This document shows, piece after piece, positions 47,154-60,000 of a stretch of DNA of 64,000 nt. Numbering within the stretch: the stretch's first letter is position 1; every line of letters begins with the position of its first letter. Under the pieces are notes generated by a model. The model saw only the letters and a list, made by a program, of their open reading frames with translations. It made no database searches and had not been told where the DNA came from. The position numbers were made by a program, and so were the translations under genes. This DNA comes from Steinernema hermaphroditum (Eukaryota; Nematoda; Chromadorea; Rhabditida; Steinernematidae). The stretch covers positions 11,966,001-12,030,000 of the forward strand of contig CM059625.1 of the NCBI GenBank assembly GCA_030435675.1, in the 5' to 3' direction.

Positions 47154-48457
47154 TCATCGCTCCTCATCGACGCCTCCTGTTACTCGTTGTCTTTTCTTCG
47201 CCATATACAGTCTGTTCTTCTCATTCCTCACTTCTTTCTGCGCGGAAGTCTCGTTTTGTCTTCTAAGTGCCGCACGTAGAGCGTTCTGTGCGTTCCTCTT
47301 CTGCTTCTCGTCATCGGTCTCATTCTTCCGACGTTCCGCGGCGTATTTTGCACTCATAGCATTCTTTCTCTGGAGTTCCTCGTCGCTTAAATTCGCCCGA
47401 AAAGTTGCTTTTCGCTCCCTGTCCCGCTGCCTTCTTAGCGCCTTTGTTTCTTCTGATTCTTTCTTGCGACTTGCCTGCTTCCGCAAGCGGTCTTTCTCGC
47501 GGCGTACTTCGGCACTTTCACGAGGTCGTCCTCTAGGTTTATCCTCCCGCAAAATCGTTAGTTCTCTGTTCTCCAAAATGCTGAATCACGGCCTAGAAAA
47601 GGTAAACGAAATAGCGTTCATACCTTTCTGGAAGGTCTTTCATAAAGACAACTGTGCCTGAAGATGATGACTGTCCCTGAAAGCGGCTCGAGATTGCGGT
47701 CAGTCGACCTGCTCCTAACATGTGACTATTTTCTGCTTGCCTTTGTAGTTCTAAATGAGTCATTAGCCAATAGTATTATGCGCAACAACCTAACCCTTCA
47801 GCTGTTTCTTTTGCTCATTTTGTTGAATTATCTTGTTTGCTGTCTGCAGAAGTTGCTCTGTTCCAGAGGCCACCGGCAGTTGATCACCATCGTCTTGCAC
47901 TCCTACAATGCATCATAATAAGTGGAACCGTTCTTTCATCGTTCAAACCTTCTTGTGTCGACGTTTCTATGGTGTGTAACGCAGAAGACGACGCATTCTG
48001 CTCATCGAGCATTTCGGCTGAGATTTCTCGTTTTATCTGAATGCTGCGATCGTTACAACGGAGCTCTGCATGAAAGGGAATCGACTAAGTTCTGCTGCAA
48101 GACCCATATTCCATACCTTCTTCCAGGCGGTCAATGTCCAAACCGTAGGACCCATTTCGTAACGAACCTTCTTTCAAGGCGCACAGTTTCACCTTCCTGT
48201 AATCTGTTCCAGTGGTGGCTGTCCAAAAGCCATGATCCGTAATCGGTGGATCCATTTCCTCCTCGATATGTAGTGCCCGCGTATCTGGAGACTCCTCTTT
48301 TATCCTACGTATTTGAGAGCTACTTGGCTCACTTAGAGCATAATCTGAAATAGATTGAATAACTTTCACAAAGATAAATCAGGACCATACTTTGCTCCTC
48401 GTCTGAAGTCGATTCTGGGAATTCTTGTTTGATAGCTTGAATGCTTTCGAAAGCCAT
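47154..48457 (-). CDS. AT-hook and STPR-repeat nuclear protein
   Basis: Six exons, 5' to 3': 48457-48391, 48344-48117, 48065-47949, 47902-47795, 47750-47624 and 47580-47154, about 357 aa, every junction in phase. The start MAFESIQAIKQEF is the only ATG that leads into the chain. Three psi-K-x-E sumoylation-type motifs lie in the N-terminal part: IKQE (9-12), IKEE (37-40) and IKRE (109-112). An AT-hook core (PRGRPR) follows at about 231-236. Then come four exact 23-residue repeats (247-269, 270-292, 293-315, 316-338) plus a partial fifth. Basic 23-residue tandem repeats are the hallmark of the STPR DNA-binding domain, first described in the silkworm factor FMBP-1. Probable DNA-binding regulator in the nucleus; target genes unknown. 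Confidence 0.82.
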
Positions 48458-49276
48458 AATTATTTTAAGGAATATGCATCTAGTTCGATGAAAGAAGCCC
48501 AACGGTCACAGATACAAATATTGGGAGCGCTGTCGAGAGATTGATCTGCAACTGCGCATGGCGACCACACGCGTCGAAAACGTTTTATGTATGCATTCAC
48601 TTGTTGTGTGAAAAGGAATGCGATCTGGAAGTCACCGATGAACTGAAAGAATGCTTAATGTAAACTTCAAATGAGATTACAACCTTAATCGATTACCATA
48701 ATTACTGAAAAACCTTGATGAGATAAAATGAAGACACTAACGGAAACACATGTTGCTATATTAGAGCCTTTGACACCTGTGTGTAAACATTTGTCTTCCG
48801 CTGGATTCAGCTACAAAATGGGATTTATAACTCCGATTCGGTTAGCTTAAATGTACACATTGTACCGTTCCTTCTAACACTGACTTGTTCTTTGAGGGTT
48901 AAACTTCTGTGTGTTCGCTCCGAGCAAACGCTTCTAGCTTGGTAGATCATAATTAATACCCTTCCGTGAGTCAAGATAAACAATGTGGGGCAAATCAAAC
49001 AGTTAGCGACTTTTCAGCGCAGGTTCACTTGAACTGTGGTGGTGTCGATTGCATTTGTTCACCTGCTCGTGCTCGGAAGCGCTCTCGCTTGAAGCCATGA
49101 AGCACATCCCTGATCGTCCCTGTGCAGATTCACGGCAAGATTCAGGTATGCCATAATACGAGAATGACATGAACGGCCCAGTAATAGTGTCCGTGACCCT
49201 TTGATCAACTCGTGTTTGTTTTCATTGAGAGGCACGAGAGCACGAGAAGCGATATTTGGATAAAATTTAATCGTTT
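48458..49276. other. Spacer
   Basis: Upstream region of the STPR gene. No exon, RNA gene or repeat supported. A minus-strand open frame at 49059-49346 has no splice or family support. Confidence 0.35.
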
Positions 49277-49588
49277 GTGACGTCAGAACGTAATCGTGAA
49301 GCGATTTCGTGCGTAATCTCCCTCCGATTCTCCGATCTGGAGACAAATGTAGTTAAAAAAATAGCTGAATTCTTGGGGAAACCTCGCCTATCAGAAGGAA
49401 TGTTGCTGTACACGTGGTGTAAAAAGATTCAGTTGGGATGGGTTGAAGATGATAAGACGTTTGGACTTGGTCCAAGAAGAACGATGGCGACTGAACTGGG
49501 CTATGATTAGAGATACCCTAGGTTAATAATATGCAGCACCTGTAGCAAAACATATGATACACAGAAATTGGCGCCTATTTGCATGTGA
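49277..49588 (+). pseudogene. Nse1-like fragment interrupted by one in-frame stop
   Basis: The frame reads ISLRFSDLETNVVKKIAEFL, then QLGWVEDDKTFGLGPRRTM, then ELGYD and a TAG at 49508-49510. It continues in the same frame as RYPRLIICSTCSKTYDTQKL to a TGA at 49586. The pattern (W-V-E...FGLGPR...EL, then YP..IC..C) matches the winged-helix end and first zinc-ligand pair of Nse1, the RING subunit of the SMC5/6 DNA repair complex. The rest of the RING and the N-terminal exons were not found. It may be a pseudogene, a gene with an unrecognised exon break, or a sequencing error. No splice pair removes the TAG without also removing conserved residues. Confidence 0.4.
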
Positions 49589-49938
49589 CAGTGAAAACCC
49601 ACTCGAAACCCATGTCGTCGGAGACGGACAGAATGACCTGTTTGTTCGAGAAAACAAAAAAGGCACAGACTAGTGGGCCGCACCGTCCCGTCCCCTCAAG
49701 TCATCGCTTCGCGGTGGTCACTATTATACGACGACCCTCGTGTTAACCTCACCACTGCGTTAATCTCCTCGCGCAATACTTACTCAACATAAAAGATCGG
49801 CATCTCTAAGCAACTTGTTTTTTAACTATTCTGTACTGTACGAGGTGAATTACTTCGAATTTTCGAAATCTAGGAAAATGATTCACCTGCAGACATTTTG
49901 TTTTGACACCACTCTAGACTTGTCACAGTCCAGGTCCT

Positions 49939-52706
49939 ATGTTTGCGAACATGAGTGTGGGACCAGTTCTAGGTGCTGATCATACACAGCTATTCATTGA
50001 CCAACGGTCATCTGCGGCGGAAGAGGGAACTGACTGGAAGTCGGTTCTTTCAGAGCCACCGCTTGAGGACGAGAACCGCGAAAGACCACTCTGGAGACGA
50101 CTTTCGGAAAGCGCGGCTCCCCCTCAGCTTCCTCGAGAAGCGTCAGCGAAGAAACGACGCTACACCTACCATCCAAGAGAAGACTTCACAAGCGCTTGGT
50201 TGGAGCTGAACCACTTTAAGTAAGCCTCTTTTAAAACATTTAAAAAGTCGTTAAACTTTATCGATGATGTTTATTTTCCATGCACTATGTTGCGTTTAGA
50301 TGCGATCACAATATATCTTCGATTGCTGAAGCTGTGGAGGGAGAAGCTGACATGGAAGGCGTGATTTGTAACTCAGAGAAACACGAGGCGGCAAAGAGCA
50401 TCTCTGAGGAAGGTGATGATTTCGAGAAGGGGATACTTGACCAGAGGCGCGATTCCGCGTTCTCCGTCGAGAGCTCTCCCCAAAATGATTGCGATGAGCA
50501 GGAAAGTCAAAGCCTCCGTTGGATTGATAACTCAAACGCTAGGTCTGATTCGATTCCAGCGACCACTTATACCGGTTACTGTTTTAGAAACTCCGTCTTA
50601 ATTGCCCTGTCAGCGTTCTATGCTCTTGTGCTTACCATCTTCGCACTGGTCCTTGAGTTGTCGCATCTTCTTTCAGGGGCCAACAAACGGTCCAGCCATT
50701 TCAAAGATTTCGTAAGTTCATATACTGCATAATATGAGCATTTTCTAACTATACAACTCGCACCCCGAGCAGCAGAGTTGAACTAAAAACAATGAATAAG
50801 GGAAGGTTTTTGAAATTCGGGATTTTGAGCGAAAATCAAAGAACAGTACTGCCAAGTCGCAGCAACACAAACACTCCTTCCCCTTCCAGTGCAAAAATTT
50901 TCGGATTAAGAACAATTTTACACTGCATCTCTTTCACTTTAGACAATTGTCTTGCCATGCTTTGAGTACATATGGACTGTAGTGCGTGCAGATAACAAAG
51001 CATTTTACTTTAGATATTCGGCATGTACATGTATGGAGTGAGCATACTGTTTTTCCTGTACGTGTACGCCATTCTACTCTTGAATCCGCGCTGGTACAAA
51101 ACCGTTGCAAAGTTCAAGTCTCTTTTCGACTTTCACAAAAGCAGTTCGGAATCGGAGATCACCTGCGATGGTGCCTCTACAACGGCGGCGACCATCCATC
51201 GCAGAGTGACCCACGATAGCCCCAGTGCAGGAAGTCTCTTTCTTCGGCTTGGAAGTGTAGGTGAGTGGACTCTTTTCCGAATTCATTACTATTGACATCA
51301 CCTTGCACCACCTTGTGATGAATACTCATTTCAGTGTTCGGTGTTATCGGTATTGTGTACTATTCGTTCAGTGTCTTCCTGTGCTATAGTGACAAACAGT
51401 GTGACAATGTAACTGCCTTGCTTGACATTGGTGCTACGGTATTTGTGTTCACCCAAATGCACTTTGTGTTTTGTAACTGGAAGGTTAGCTTTGCGCCTAT
51501 TATGTACTGATGATAACTTTATGCTGCAGATCTCAATCACTGGATCCCACTTCATCGCACGTCTCGGCACGATGCATCTCGTAGCGGTGAATTTGTGGAC
51601 CTGGATACGATACGTTCTGATCGAGGAGGGGATTATGGAACGAGAGATTCGAGATATCTTCAACACGAAACAACGCAATTACTCGTCGTTAGAATCGTCA
51701 GCAGAAGTGATCGGCCGCTCTCCTATCAGTTCCGGTTCGTCGCACGAACGCTGCGAAGGAGCCGAATGTGTTCTCGGAAGTCTCTCGGAGCTGATGTACA
51801 CGAGCATCGTGGAGTACTCGCTCATCGGAGCGGCCGTCATGTTCACCGTCTGGAAGAACATCGACCATGTGAGAGTACCTTCCGTTTATGTGAAGAGGAA
51901 GCATCAGATCAGAGTGGACTGCTCCAAAACTACTACAGGTTACCCCTTAGCCTCTGTGGTGTGATGTTTAATGCCTACTTACAGGACTGTTCCTTGGCTT
52001 GGCTTTCTTGGCGGCAACCTTTACGTCCATGGCAGTTTTCTACGGATACACACTGATGCACAAGAACCACACTGCTGCATACGTTTTTGGCATTACTGAT
52101 ATCATCCAGGTAAACAAAGACCGGCGATGTATACAACGTTAGCGTTTGTTACAGTTTGTAACAGCCATGTTCGGTTGTATATATGCTCTGTGGACCATGC
52201 GGCAGCTCCACTACCACGACGGTCCTCACACGCCCTCCACCAACAACCAGGAACTCCTCGACAAGATTCTCCTCTCACTGGGAATGATCGGCGAACTGAT
52301 CTATTCTGTCGCGGGCCTCGTAGGCCTCACCGGTGAACGTGCTTGGCAACCACTAACCGTAGTCCTTCTCTTCGTGCATGTAACTCGTTTGGCGCAAGTG
52401 GGCATCCAGTCGTGTCTCCTCTACATCGCTGGAAAACTCCGAATACAAGGCAATGATGAACTGCGCACCTCACAGCCAGGGAAACAGGCCATCACGTTCC
52501 TTCTCATAGCCAACATCGCCATGTTCCTCATGAATCTCTTCGAATCTGAGAAGGCGGGAGTGAGCGAGACCATAGTGAACTTTTACGGCAAGAAGAGCTG
52601 GGTGTTTCTTGTGAGGAGCTTTAGTCCACTTACGATCTTTTATCGATTCCACAGTTCGGTTTGTTTCGCTGAGGTGTGGAAGAATGTCTATGCTTGGAAG
52701 AGTTGA
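49939..52706 (+). CDS. Otopetrin family proton channel
   Basis: Seven exons: 49939-50219, 50300-50711, 51014-51260, 51335-51483, 51530-51938, 51985-52109 and 52155-52706, about 724 aa, all phases agreeing. The first ~190 residues are a cytoplasmic, acidic Ser-rich tail. Helices then follow in the otopetrin pattern: NSVLIALSAFYALVLTIFAL, MYGVSILFFLYVYAILLL, SAGSLFLRLGSVVFGVIGIV, ATVFVFTQMHFVFCNWK and HFIARLGTMHLVAVNLWTWI, with an intracellular segment between the two halves. The C-terminal half closes with QAITFLLIANIAMFLMNLFE and SPLTIFYRFHSSVCFAEVWK, characteristic family motifs. Otopetrins are dimeric 12-helix channels that let protons into cells and serve in acid sensing or pH balance. AATAAA is at about 52762. 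Confidence 0.92.
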
Positions 52707-54296
52707 GCCGTGTGTCTAAATGGATGTATAGATGGTTTATTACAGGTAATAATGCTTTACGAATAAATTTATCAATGGTTATATTGAAACATCCACTTTC
52801 TCATCACTGTATTCAGCCATATCTCTAATTTCTTTCTTGAAAAAGAGTTGTACGCTAAAAAAGGAGGTGGTGGAGCAGGTCTGTGGACTGAGCAGGATGT
52901 GGACTGAGCAGGATTCTTCAGCTTGGCTGGCGGCGTGGGCTTCGGAGTTGTCGAGCATCCATGGGTGAAGCAGACGAAGAGATGTATCCGATTGAGGCGA
53001 AACGGCATGGCACAGCGATCAGATGGGTTCGTTTCAGAAGGAATTCAGTTCCTATAGTGCTATAGCATTCAATGTGTAAGTCAGCCGTCTGAATTATTTA
53101 AAGAAGAAACACGACACTGATTCCTTAAATACTTTCTCGAAAGAAATTTGGGGTAATTAGACATGGTGCCGCAGACACCCGCTAAAGTTTGCAACTAAAT
53201 ATGTACATATGTGGAAGTCTACAAAAAAGGTACGTGAGAGGCACAACTTGAAATGTAAGGTTAAGAAAATGACATCCACTGTGGATTGCTAATAAGTCTT
53301 AAAACGGGTTTTGTGGATACATTTTGTTGATTTGGAAAGGTTGGGAACTTTCGCTTCAATGATGAACCGAATTATAGGTCAATTGCTCAGTTTCGGAGGG
53401 TCGATAATGATTTCGTTGCAGAGTGTTGCAACCCACCGTGTACTTTCCGAATTGGTCAGAATTGGAAACATGTATATTGCGGGAATGACACGTAGCCCGT
53501 CGGAATGTCAGGTATCCTCGGCCGAGAATTACTCAATGTGATATCATCGAAAATGATAGTGTTATTTTTGGAAACCTTTTATGTCACTGGACTCTAAGCA
53601 TTCAAACACCGCGAAGAATTTGTAACTGCGAAATGTGGACTGTTTTCTGAACTCACCCAATTACATTTTGCGGAGTGGGGTTCTTTTTTCTGTAGGTTTT
53701 GCAGTGGCGCGTATGCAGAGAGTTATCGAATTATGTTCCGTTTGATAGGGTTGAAGAATTCAGGGGAAAGAATACTTAGCATTCCGGCTGAAGCAGTGGA
53801 GCGGAAACCGAACAGATATTAAAAGAAGCGGGGTAGAATTCGCAGTAAATGTGTTCATATGACGTCCTTTCATTAAGGTTGCATGTCTATGCGTAAGAGC
53901 CTCTGCTGGCACAACAGTGAAGTTCCCTAAGGTGCAAACCTCACAGGCCAATGATTCCTTTGCTGCATGTAGAACATATTTTTAAAGATGGTAAAAAATG
54001 ATCGAAAATTTTTTCTCGCAAGTGAAGTTGTGGGGTGCGAAGGTGTTGAACTACATCACCGTAACTTGTTGTGGTGCTTGTGTCCCTCAAAAGTCCCTCA
54101 TAGCGACTCATGTTCCTCATCTGTGTGAATCCCCGTTGGTGACCATACATTTCCAGGTCATCTGATGCTGAAGTCAACAACTTCGAAGCACAAGAAACGT
54201 CGTGACTTCAAATGTGTATTTACACCCTTCCACAATCACATGGGCACTTCTTGCGCATGACAGCCAGCCTTCGTCCGTTCGTGTGCTTACACATAG
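52707..54296. other. Spacer between convergent genes
   Basis: 3' UTR of the otopetrin gene, then no supported exon. A Pro-rich frame on the minus strand near 52.8-53.0 kb lacks splice or family support. Confidence 0.35.
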
Positions 54297-54551
54297 CCCC
54301 CAAAAGACAATAACCAATGCACGGTTCAATCGCTGCTGACGAGCGAAGAGACCTCATCGGCTAATAAGCATATTGAAAATGGCACTGACGACGCCAAAAT
54401 CGTCGGTGATTTGGACGCAGACTACTTACGCAACGAGACTCGAGATAATTTCGCACCTTTCGGCCGACATCGTCGTCAGCGGCGATTACTGGATTTCGAG
54501 GAACCGGAAGATAATTTCTTGACAAATAAATTAAAGAGAGCGATTTGGTGA
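54297..54551 (+). CDS. Possible C-terminal exon of a small secreted precursor
   Basis: Open frame of 84 codons after the acceptor GCTTACACATAG, with no start codon of its own, ending at TGA 54549-54551. It contains one NxS/T site (RNET) and two basic clusters: DNFAPFGRHRRQRR, where F-G-R would give an amidated -FAPF end, and NKLKRAIW at the terminus. Such dibasic and Gly-Arg sites are usual in neuropeptide precursors. No exon with a signal peptide was found upstream, so this is a candidate only. Confidence 0.3.
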   Translation, partial: PPKDNNQCTVQSLLTSEETSSANKHIENGTDDAKIVGDLDADYLRNETRDNFAPFGRHRRQRRLLDFEEPEDNFLTNKLKRAIW

Positions 54552-55397
54552 TTCAGGGCTACGCAAGCATGAAAAACAAAAAACTCCAATTATCCGACGG
54601 TATTTTTCTACCGTAACCAAGTGGGCGAAGTGTGAAAACATGTTTTGTTTTTGAGATAACTTCTACGTACGTCGAAGACGAGTCGGTTAATATGCGTCTT
54701 TGGACTTGTTTGAAATGCACCGCAGATGATCCGGAAACGCACTGGAATGTCAGAAAACAAAAATGCACGTAGTTTTTCACTTTTCTTATCAGAACAACGG
54801 GTATGCAACTGACTGTAGATGCCGCATCTCATGAGGAGGAGTCTGCATTTTTGTTGTGGAATCACTTTTTCACAACCCAGAGCCTCTTGTGTCAAAATAA
54901 CACCTCTCTTGGGAAAGAAGGCCTTTATTTATTTTTGGACCGCAAAAGGTGTCTTTTTGAAAGAATGCTGCGCAAAGATTGAGAACCCTTAAAAGTCTCG
55001 ACTCTTTGGCACGAAATCGGATCTGCCACAAGTTGATATCACCGAAGAACCGGCATTGTGGGCATAAACATTGGGTAGACTGTCTTGATTTTGGAAATCA
55101 TGTGTCCTGGAGTGATTTTGAGGGTTTAGAGGTTTATTTTACAAGAGGTTTATTTTACACTTTTAAACGGAACACATATAGCATCGGTGTGTATATAACC
55201 AAGGAAAAACCTAACGACCAATGTGACCCACGATAGGTCGAGAGTTCCCGTTTTACCCGGCTTGGCTCAAGCGTTTCCATATATACAGACATAAAATGTG
55301 GACTGGAGGGTGTGAGATCGCAGGGGATTCATATGACATTGGAGACTACACGTTGGCTTCTTCAGCCTTCAGCAGACGAGATTCGACTCTTTCCACG
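54552..55397. other. Spacer
   Basis: No supportable feature; lies between the candidate peptide exon and the 3' end of the minus-strand receptor. Confidence 0.35.
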
Positions 55398-57083
55398 TTA
55401 GTCATCTTCACGCGAGTCTGCGTTGGCGTGACACGGCCGAGGAGTTCTACTAAATGCGAAAGTAGTTCTTTTTCCCACTTCATTGTCCCTACCCTTGTCT
55501 GCTTTGGTGGCCTCTTTCTTGAGAATTCTCTGACGGAGCTTCTTTTCGACCCAATTCATTTTGCCGAAGTATGCGAGACAGTTCGTGGCGGTGTTGAGGA
55601 TTATGCAAAAATCGGACACCCTCACAAGAATGGACATTGTCGTGCCGAACTGTTCGATGCCGTAACACATCTCGTAGATGTCAAATATCACGGGCATCGA
55701 CCTAAACACACAGTGTTATTCTCTTTAAGGCACCTTGCTAATTTTTGGTTTTTGATGATTTGAGGGTTAGTGTCGTCTTTTTATCCGCTAGACTCCGCTA
55801 ACAACGCCGTTTGAGGCAACTCGACACCATCTCTCATACGTCATACGAACCTGAGAATCAGAAACTTGACTGCGATAAAAATTCCCACGGTGTGGGCCAT
55901 CTTCTCTTTCAGCTGATCGCAGCGTTCGGCACAGCGATTGCGCTGTCCATCGAACAACCTACAAGAAATTAGATGTTTGTGTGCGTTTGCAGCGCATCGA
56001 CACTCACGTCCTTCGACTTCGGAAACTTAAGTAGACCCGGTATTCGGTTGCACATGTTGCAATGAAGATGAGCGAGACGGGAACGACGGTCTGTGTGATG
56101 GAGTTCAAAAGGGTTCGATACGTTTGGTACTGGAACGAGAGAAGTGCCAATGAACTGAGAAGTCGGCTTACCCAATTTTCGAAGCGGAAAGGCGTCGGAG
56201 AGAGACATTCGCCGACGCCGTCCTGGTCGGAGTAGCAGGGGATGACGAAGTACTCGAGGAGTGACCCGTAATTGATCATGATGCAGAAGATTGCGATGCC
56301 CACTGAAAGAGCGTGATTGGAACAATCGAATCTGTTCACGCGAACACTTACGCGGATACATGTAGGGCTTGACTCGTTTCTTCAGGTCGACAATCGTTAT
56401 TTGGGGCTTCATCTTTGGCTCCTTCTGTGAGGTGCCGTTCATGCTCACTTCATGTTCGTTTGAAGAATACTTCTTCGACGTATTCTTAAATGAGCCATCA
56501 TTGAGAGTGAACGCTAATTTGTGCGCATTACGCTACCTTCCGTCTGAGCGTGCGTGCCGGAAATTTCATCGGCCAGAAGATGACGACTAGCCGCAGAAAT
56601 GTTATGTAAACGACGAGCATCGTCTGCAATGCGACTAATTCAATTATTTATATGCGCAAAATGACCCTCACCGACAAGGATGTCGTCACAGCGACTATGG
56701 AGTGCACGTAGATGAGCAGGCGCTGCATTCCGGACATGATGTTTATGCCCCAGAAGAACTCGGAATTTGCCTCGAGGGAGTACATGACGAGTACGCCCAG
56801 CATCTGACTAGAGTCGGACAAACATAGAAAGTAGAGGGCTAAAATGATCGAATTAAAGGTCGAGACGGGGCAGCAGACAGTTCTAACCGGCGGTTAAGTG
56901 GCAATTGAGCCCGGCGGAGAGCAGAAACTTGATTGCATACTTCGCTCCCCACAAGGCGAGTATCGTAGCTATCATGGTGGACGGGCCATCGAGCCATAAG
57001 GAGACATGACGCAGCGTACCTTCCATATTCGAGTATCGGTATGTGCAGTTCTCGACTGGTGATGCATCTTGCAACAACGACAT
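55398..57083 (-). CDS. Nematode peptide-type seven-helix receptor
   Basis: Eight exons, 5' to 3': 57083-56888, 56838-56672, 56623-56537, 56484-56352, 56302-56172, 56129-56008, 55958-55851 and 55701-55398, about 415 aa, all in phase. The short N-terminus has glycosylation sites (NCT). Helices can be placed from TMIATILALWGAKYAI through YVHSIVAVTTSLSTMLVVYI (TM3), LGIAIFCIMINYGSLLEYFV (TM4) and NSITQTVVPVSLIFIATCAT (TM5) to a C-terminal region ending TATNCLAYFGK. There is no DRY; TM3 ends in FLRLVVIFWPMKFPARTLRR. The second cytoplasmic loop is extended by about 40 polar residues. Overall form fits the FMRFamide-like peptide receptor group of nematodes; ligand unknown. The 42-nt segment at 56171-56130 is an in-frame intron with good sites (GTAAGC...TTCCAG), but retention is possible. 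Confidence 0.72.
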
Positions 57084-60000
57084 GACTGAAAAGAGAGAAG
57101 AATCAACAGCCGTCTGCCGACTTGCACATCGAAAAATACGACAGTCGCGGCGTTTTGACTCGCAAGGAGGGCAAGCGTCGCGCTCCTCACAGGGCAAAGA
57201 GCAACGATGCTACCGAAATGTGAATAATTTATGGCCATGGTTGAGCTCCCAGGAACTTGAGAACGCACGCACACCAGGATTATGGAAAGCGAACGGGAAT
57301 GCAAATATGGAATAATTGAAGTGGCGGCCGTATGGTACGGTGATGAGCTAAAGGTAACGCCTACTAAATGACCCCACCTGAGTCACGTTGTTTGGGTGAA
57401 GAGCCGTAAATTGCTCGGAAGGCTGGGCCTAGGCAAAGCATGGGGGAAGAATTGCGGTTGGAGAGGACGTGGACATCGCGAAGAGCGAGTCGTCAGGGAA
57501 CTCAGTGCTCGAGTCATTAGGGTACAATTAAACTTTGCGTAATCCAGATACGATGTCCCAATTGGTTGAAAACAAACGATAATGTATAATATTCATTCAC
57601 CCTCAAAACAGGCGCCCGCTCAGGTGAAAGTGAAATGTCCTTAGAGCGTAGCTTCAAAGTGAGTGAAAGAGGCGACGAGAAATTAACGCGAAATCGTCAT
57701 GCTCAACGAAATTGTATAAATTACAAGGTAGCATCTACATTGAAATTAGAAGTGCGCGTGTTCTTTTCTGTAACTGGTCGAACAATTGGAGATTGCGTAA
57801 TGACGTTCCGAGAGGACATCGTGCCGACAGATCGGAGTTCAAGTTGAAGAAGCGTCGCGCGAAGAGGAGAAGGGCGCAGAATAAGTTAGTGGTATCAGTG
57901 CACCGAACAGCGCGCAAAGGATATCGTATGTCAAGTGCGGATAAAAGTACATATGCAAACATTTTAACACTGGCCGGGTGCGTCAGCGCTGCTGGATACC
58001 TGTGATCGGGCAAACGGTGAATTCATAAAAACAGCGAACTACAAATAGCCGTTCCGTCCGCCAAAGAGCGATCTCGTCGATTCTAGAGGGAATCTCCGAG
58101 AGCTTGCAGAGAGGTTGCACAAAAAGTACCAATTAGCTACGAATCCGGTTCGATGACTCTTGAAATAGATGATACCAAGCGGCGTCTTCCATCGGAAGCG
58201 AGCGAGGATTCCCTAAATACCAGGTAGCTCCTCCAGAGCACTTCGCTTCCCTCGGGGACCAATTATTACTTAACGGTCGCAACGAGCAAGTTCATTTATT
58301 TCGGAGTTTTGTTGAGGAGCACGCAAGCAAACAATTCGCGAGCATGCGTCCGAGGAGGACAGGTGAACGCTATGCAAATGTTGCCTGGAGCTACGGGTAT
58401 TGCTGAGAATTACGGTCTTTCGACCAGGAAACGGCTAATGAACAAACAGTGAAAAATCTGCAAATGTAACGAAGAAGCCATTGGGAGACTTTTGACCTGT
58501 TCACCATTCTGGAAGGAATAATAAATAACAAATATGACCCACAGTTCGTGTGCTCCCTAATGGGCTTCTTCTTCACACTACGGGGGGTTGGCCGACCAGA
58601 AGTCTATTAGCATTTAGGCCGTGGATCGCCGACAATAGGTCGAGTAGGGCGCTCCGAAACTGAACGCACTAACCGGCGGGTGCACTATCAGAATAAGCTC
58701 CATATGAACTGTGATGAAGAGGAGTGCAGGCGGCGTCGGAAGCCGAAGCCGAGCGTCAGCCGGCGGAACCGCAAGTGTGTCTATTAGGTTAGAAAGAAGC
58801 GTGTTGCTTTTGAGAGTGGAATTGAGTTAAAACATTTTGTGTCGGATCTCGAAAAGAGGGCCTTCCGAAAGGAACACCAAGGACAGGAAACAGACATCGC
58901 GTTCGTTTTTTTCCAAATTACGCACAATAGGGCCGACCGCTCAAAAGGGACAAAAAATACAACACGCATATGGTCTTTGTTTTCTTAAAATATTCATAGA
59001 GCAATCTGTTTTCCTGCGGCCAAATCTGTCCATATAAAAAAGACCTCTAAACAGTCTGGAATGTAAGTTACCCTCTGTTCCTGGGCTCAGAAGTCGTCGG
59101 TGTTTATTTCTCCTAATATCACGGCATAAACAGTCAAAACTACTTCCTTTTCGGCGGAAACTTAACTTCGATATTAATCGAAGCGTGAATTTATGACCGT
59201 TCTGGGTAAATGCGCAACTTTTGGACTCTTTGGACATCTGCAGTCGTGAGAGCGCGATGCGCGCCTTTTCTACATTTCCTCAATATTGTTTTCATGGGAC
59301 CATGCACAAGGAGATTAATCAGCCGCGTCAACAAGTCACGTTATTGAGGAGTCCACGATCGGATGGACGAAAACGGAGACCTAAGGGAAGGAGGAGGGCG
59401 GTGAAGAGGCGTTGTCAGAAACGCGAAGAGCAGTCATGAAGGTCGATCGCAAAATCCGTCAAAGTGCGATGACTTATTCATTAGCGCAGACAAATCTCGC
59501 TCGAACGCAACGTTCATCTACAAGAACTGTTGCTCTGTTTACCCAAGGGCGTGCTTTGAATCGCTCTCTTTTTGGAGTATTCGCATTTTAATATCTCCCG
59601 AATTGAGAAAGAAACTTCAAAGTTCGGCACTTCTAAATAATTCTTGAGATGTACTATTCGATTATAGATTGCAGGTTTGCAGTGGAAACCGGAATGCACT
59701 AGCCAAAAACAGAGTCCCTCCTATGTCCTCTTCTGTCGATTCAGCCACGCGATCCTCTTCGCTCCTCTCCTAGTGTTTACGAAGAAACGCCGTGTCCGTA
59801 TAAATATGATGAACTGTTGCTGATCTCTTTTAAATACTTTTCAAGATCCCTTTAGCGTGGTAATTGTCGGAAAACAAATTAAACGCCTTGTTTGCGTCTG
59901 CCTTTCGGCTTCGATCGTACGAGATCGAGGTGACAAGCGCTGAATGATTCATCGGGCGTAATCGGGGGTTCTCCCCTCGGCTGCCCCAATAAGAGTTTAA

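Noticed and set aside
52772..53008. Proline-rich minus-strand frame as a gene
   Set aside because: No family features, no splice context and it overlaps the otopetrin 3' end region.
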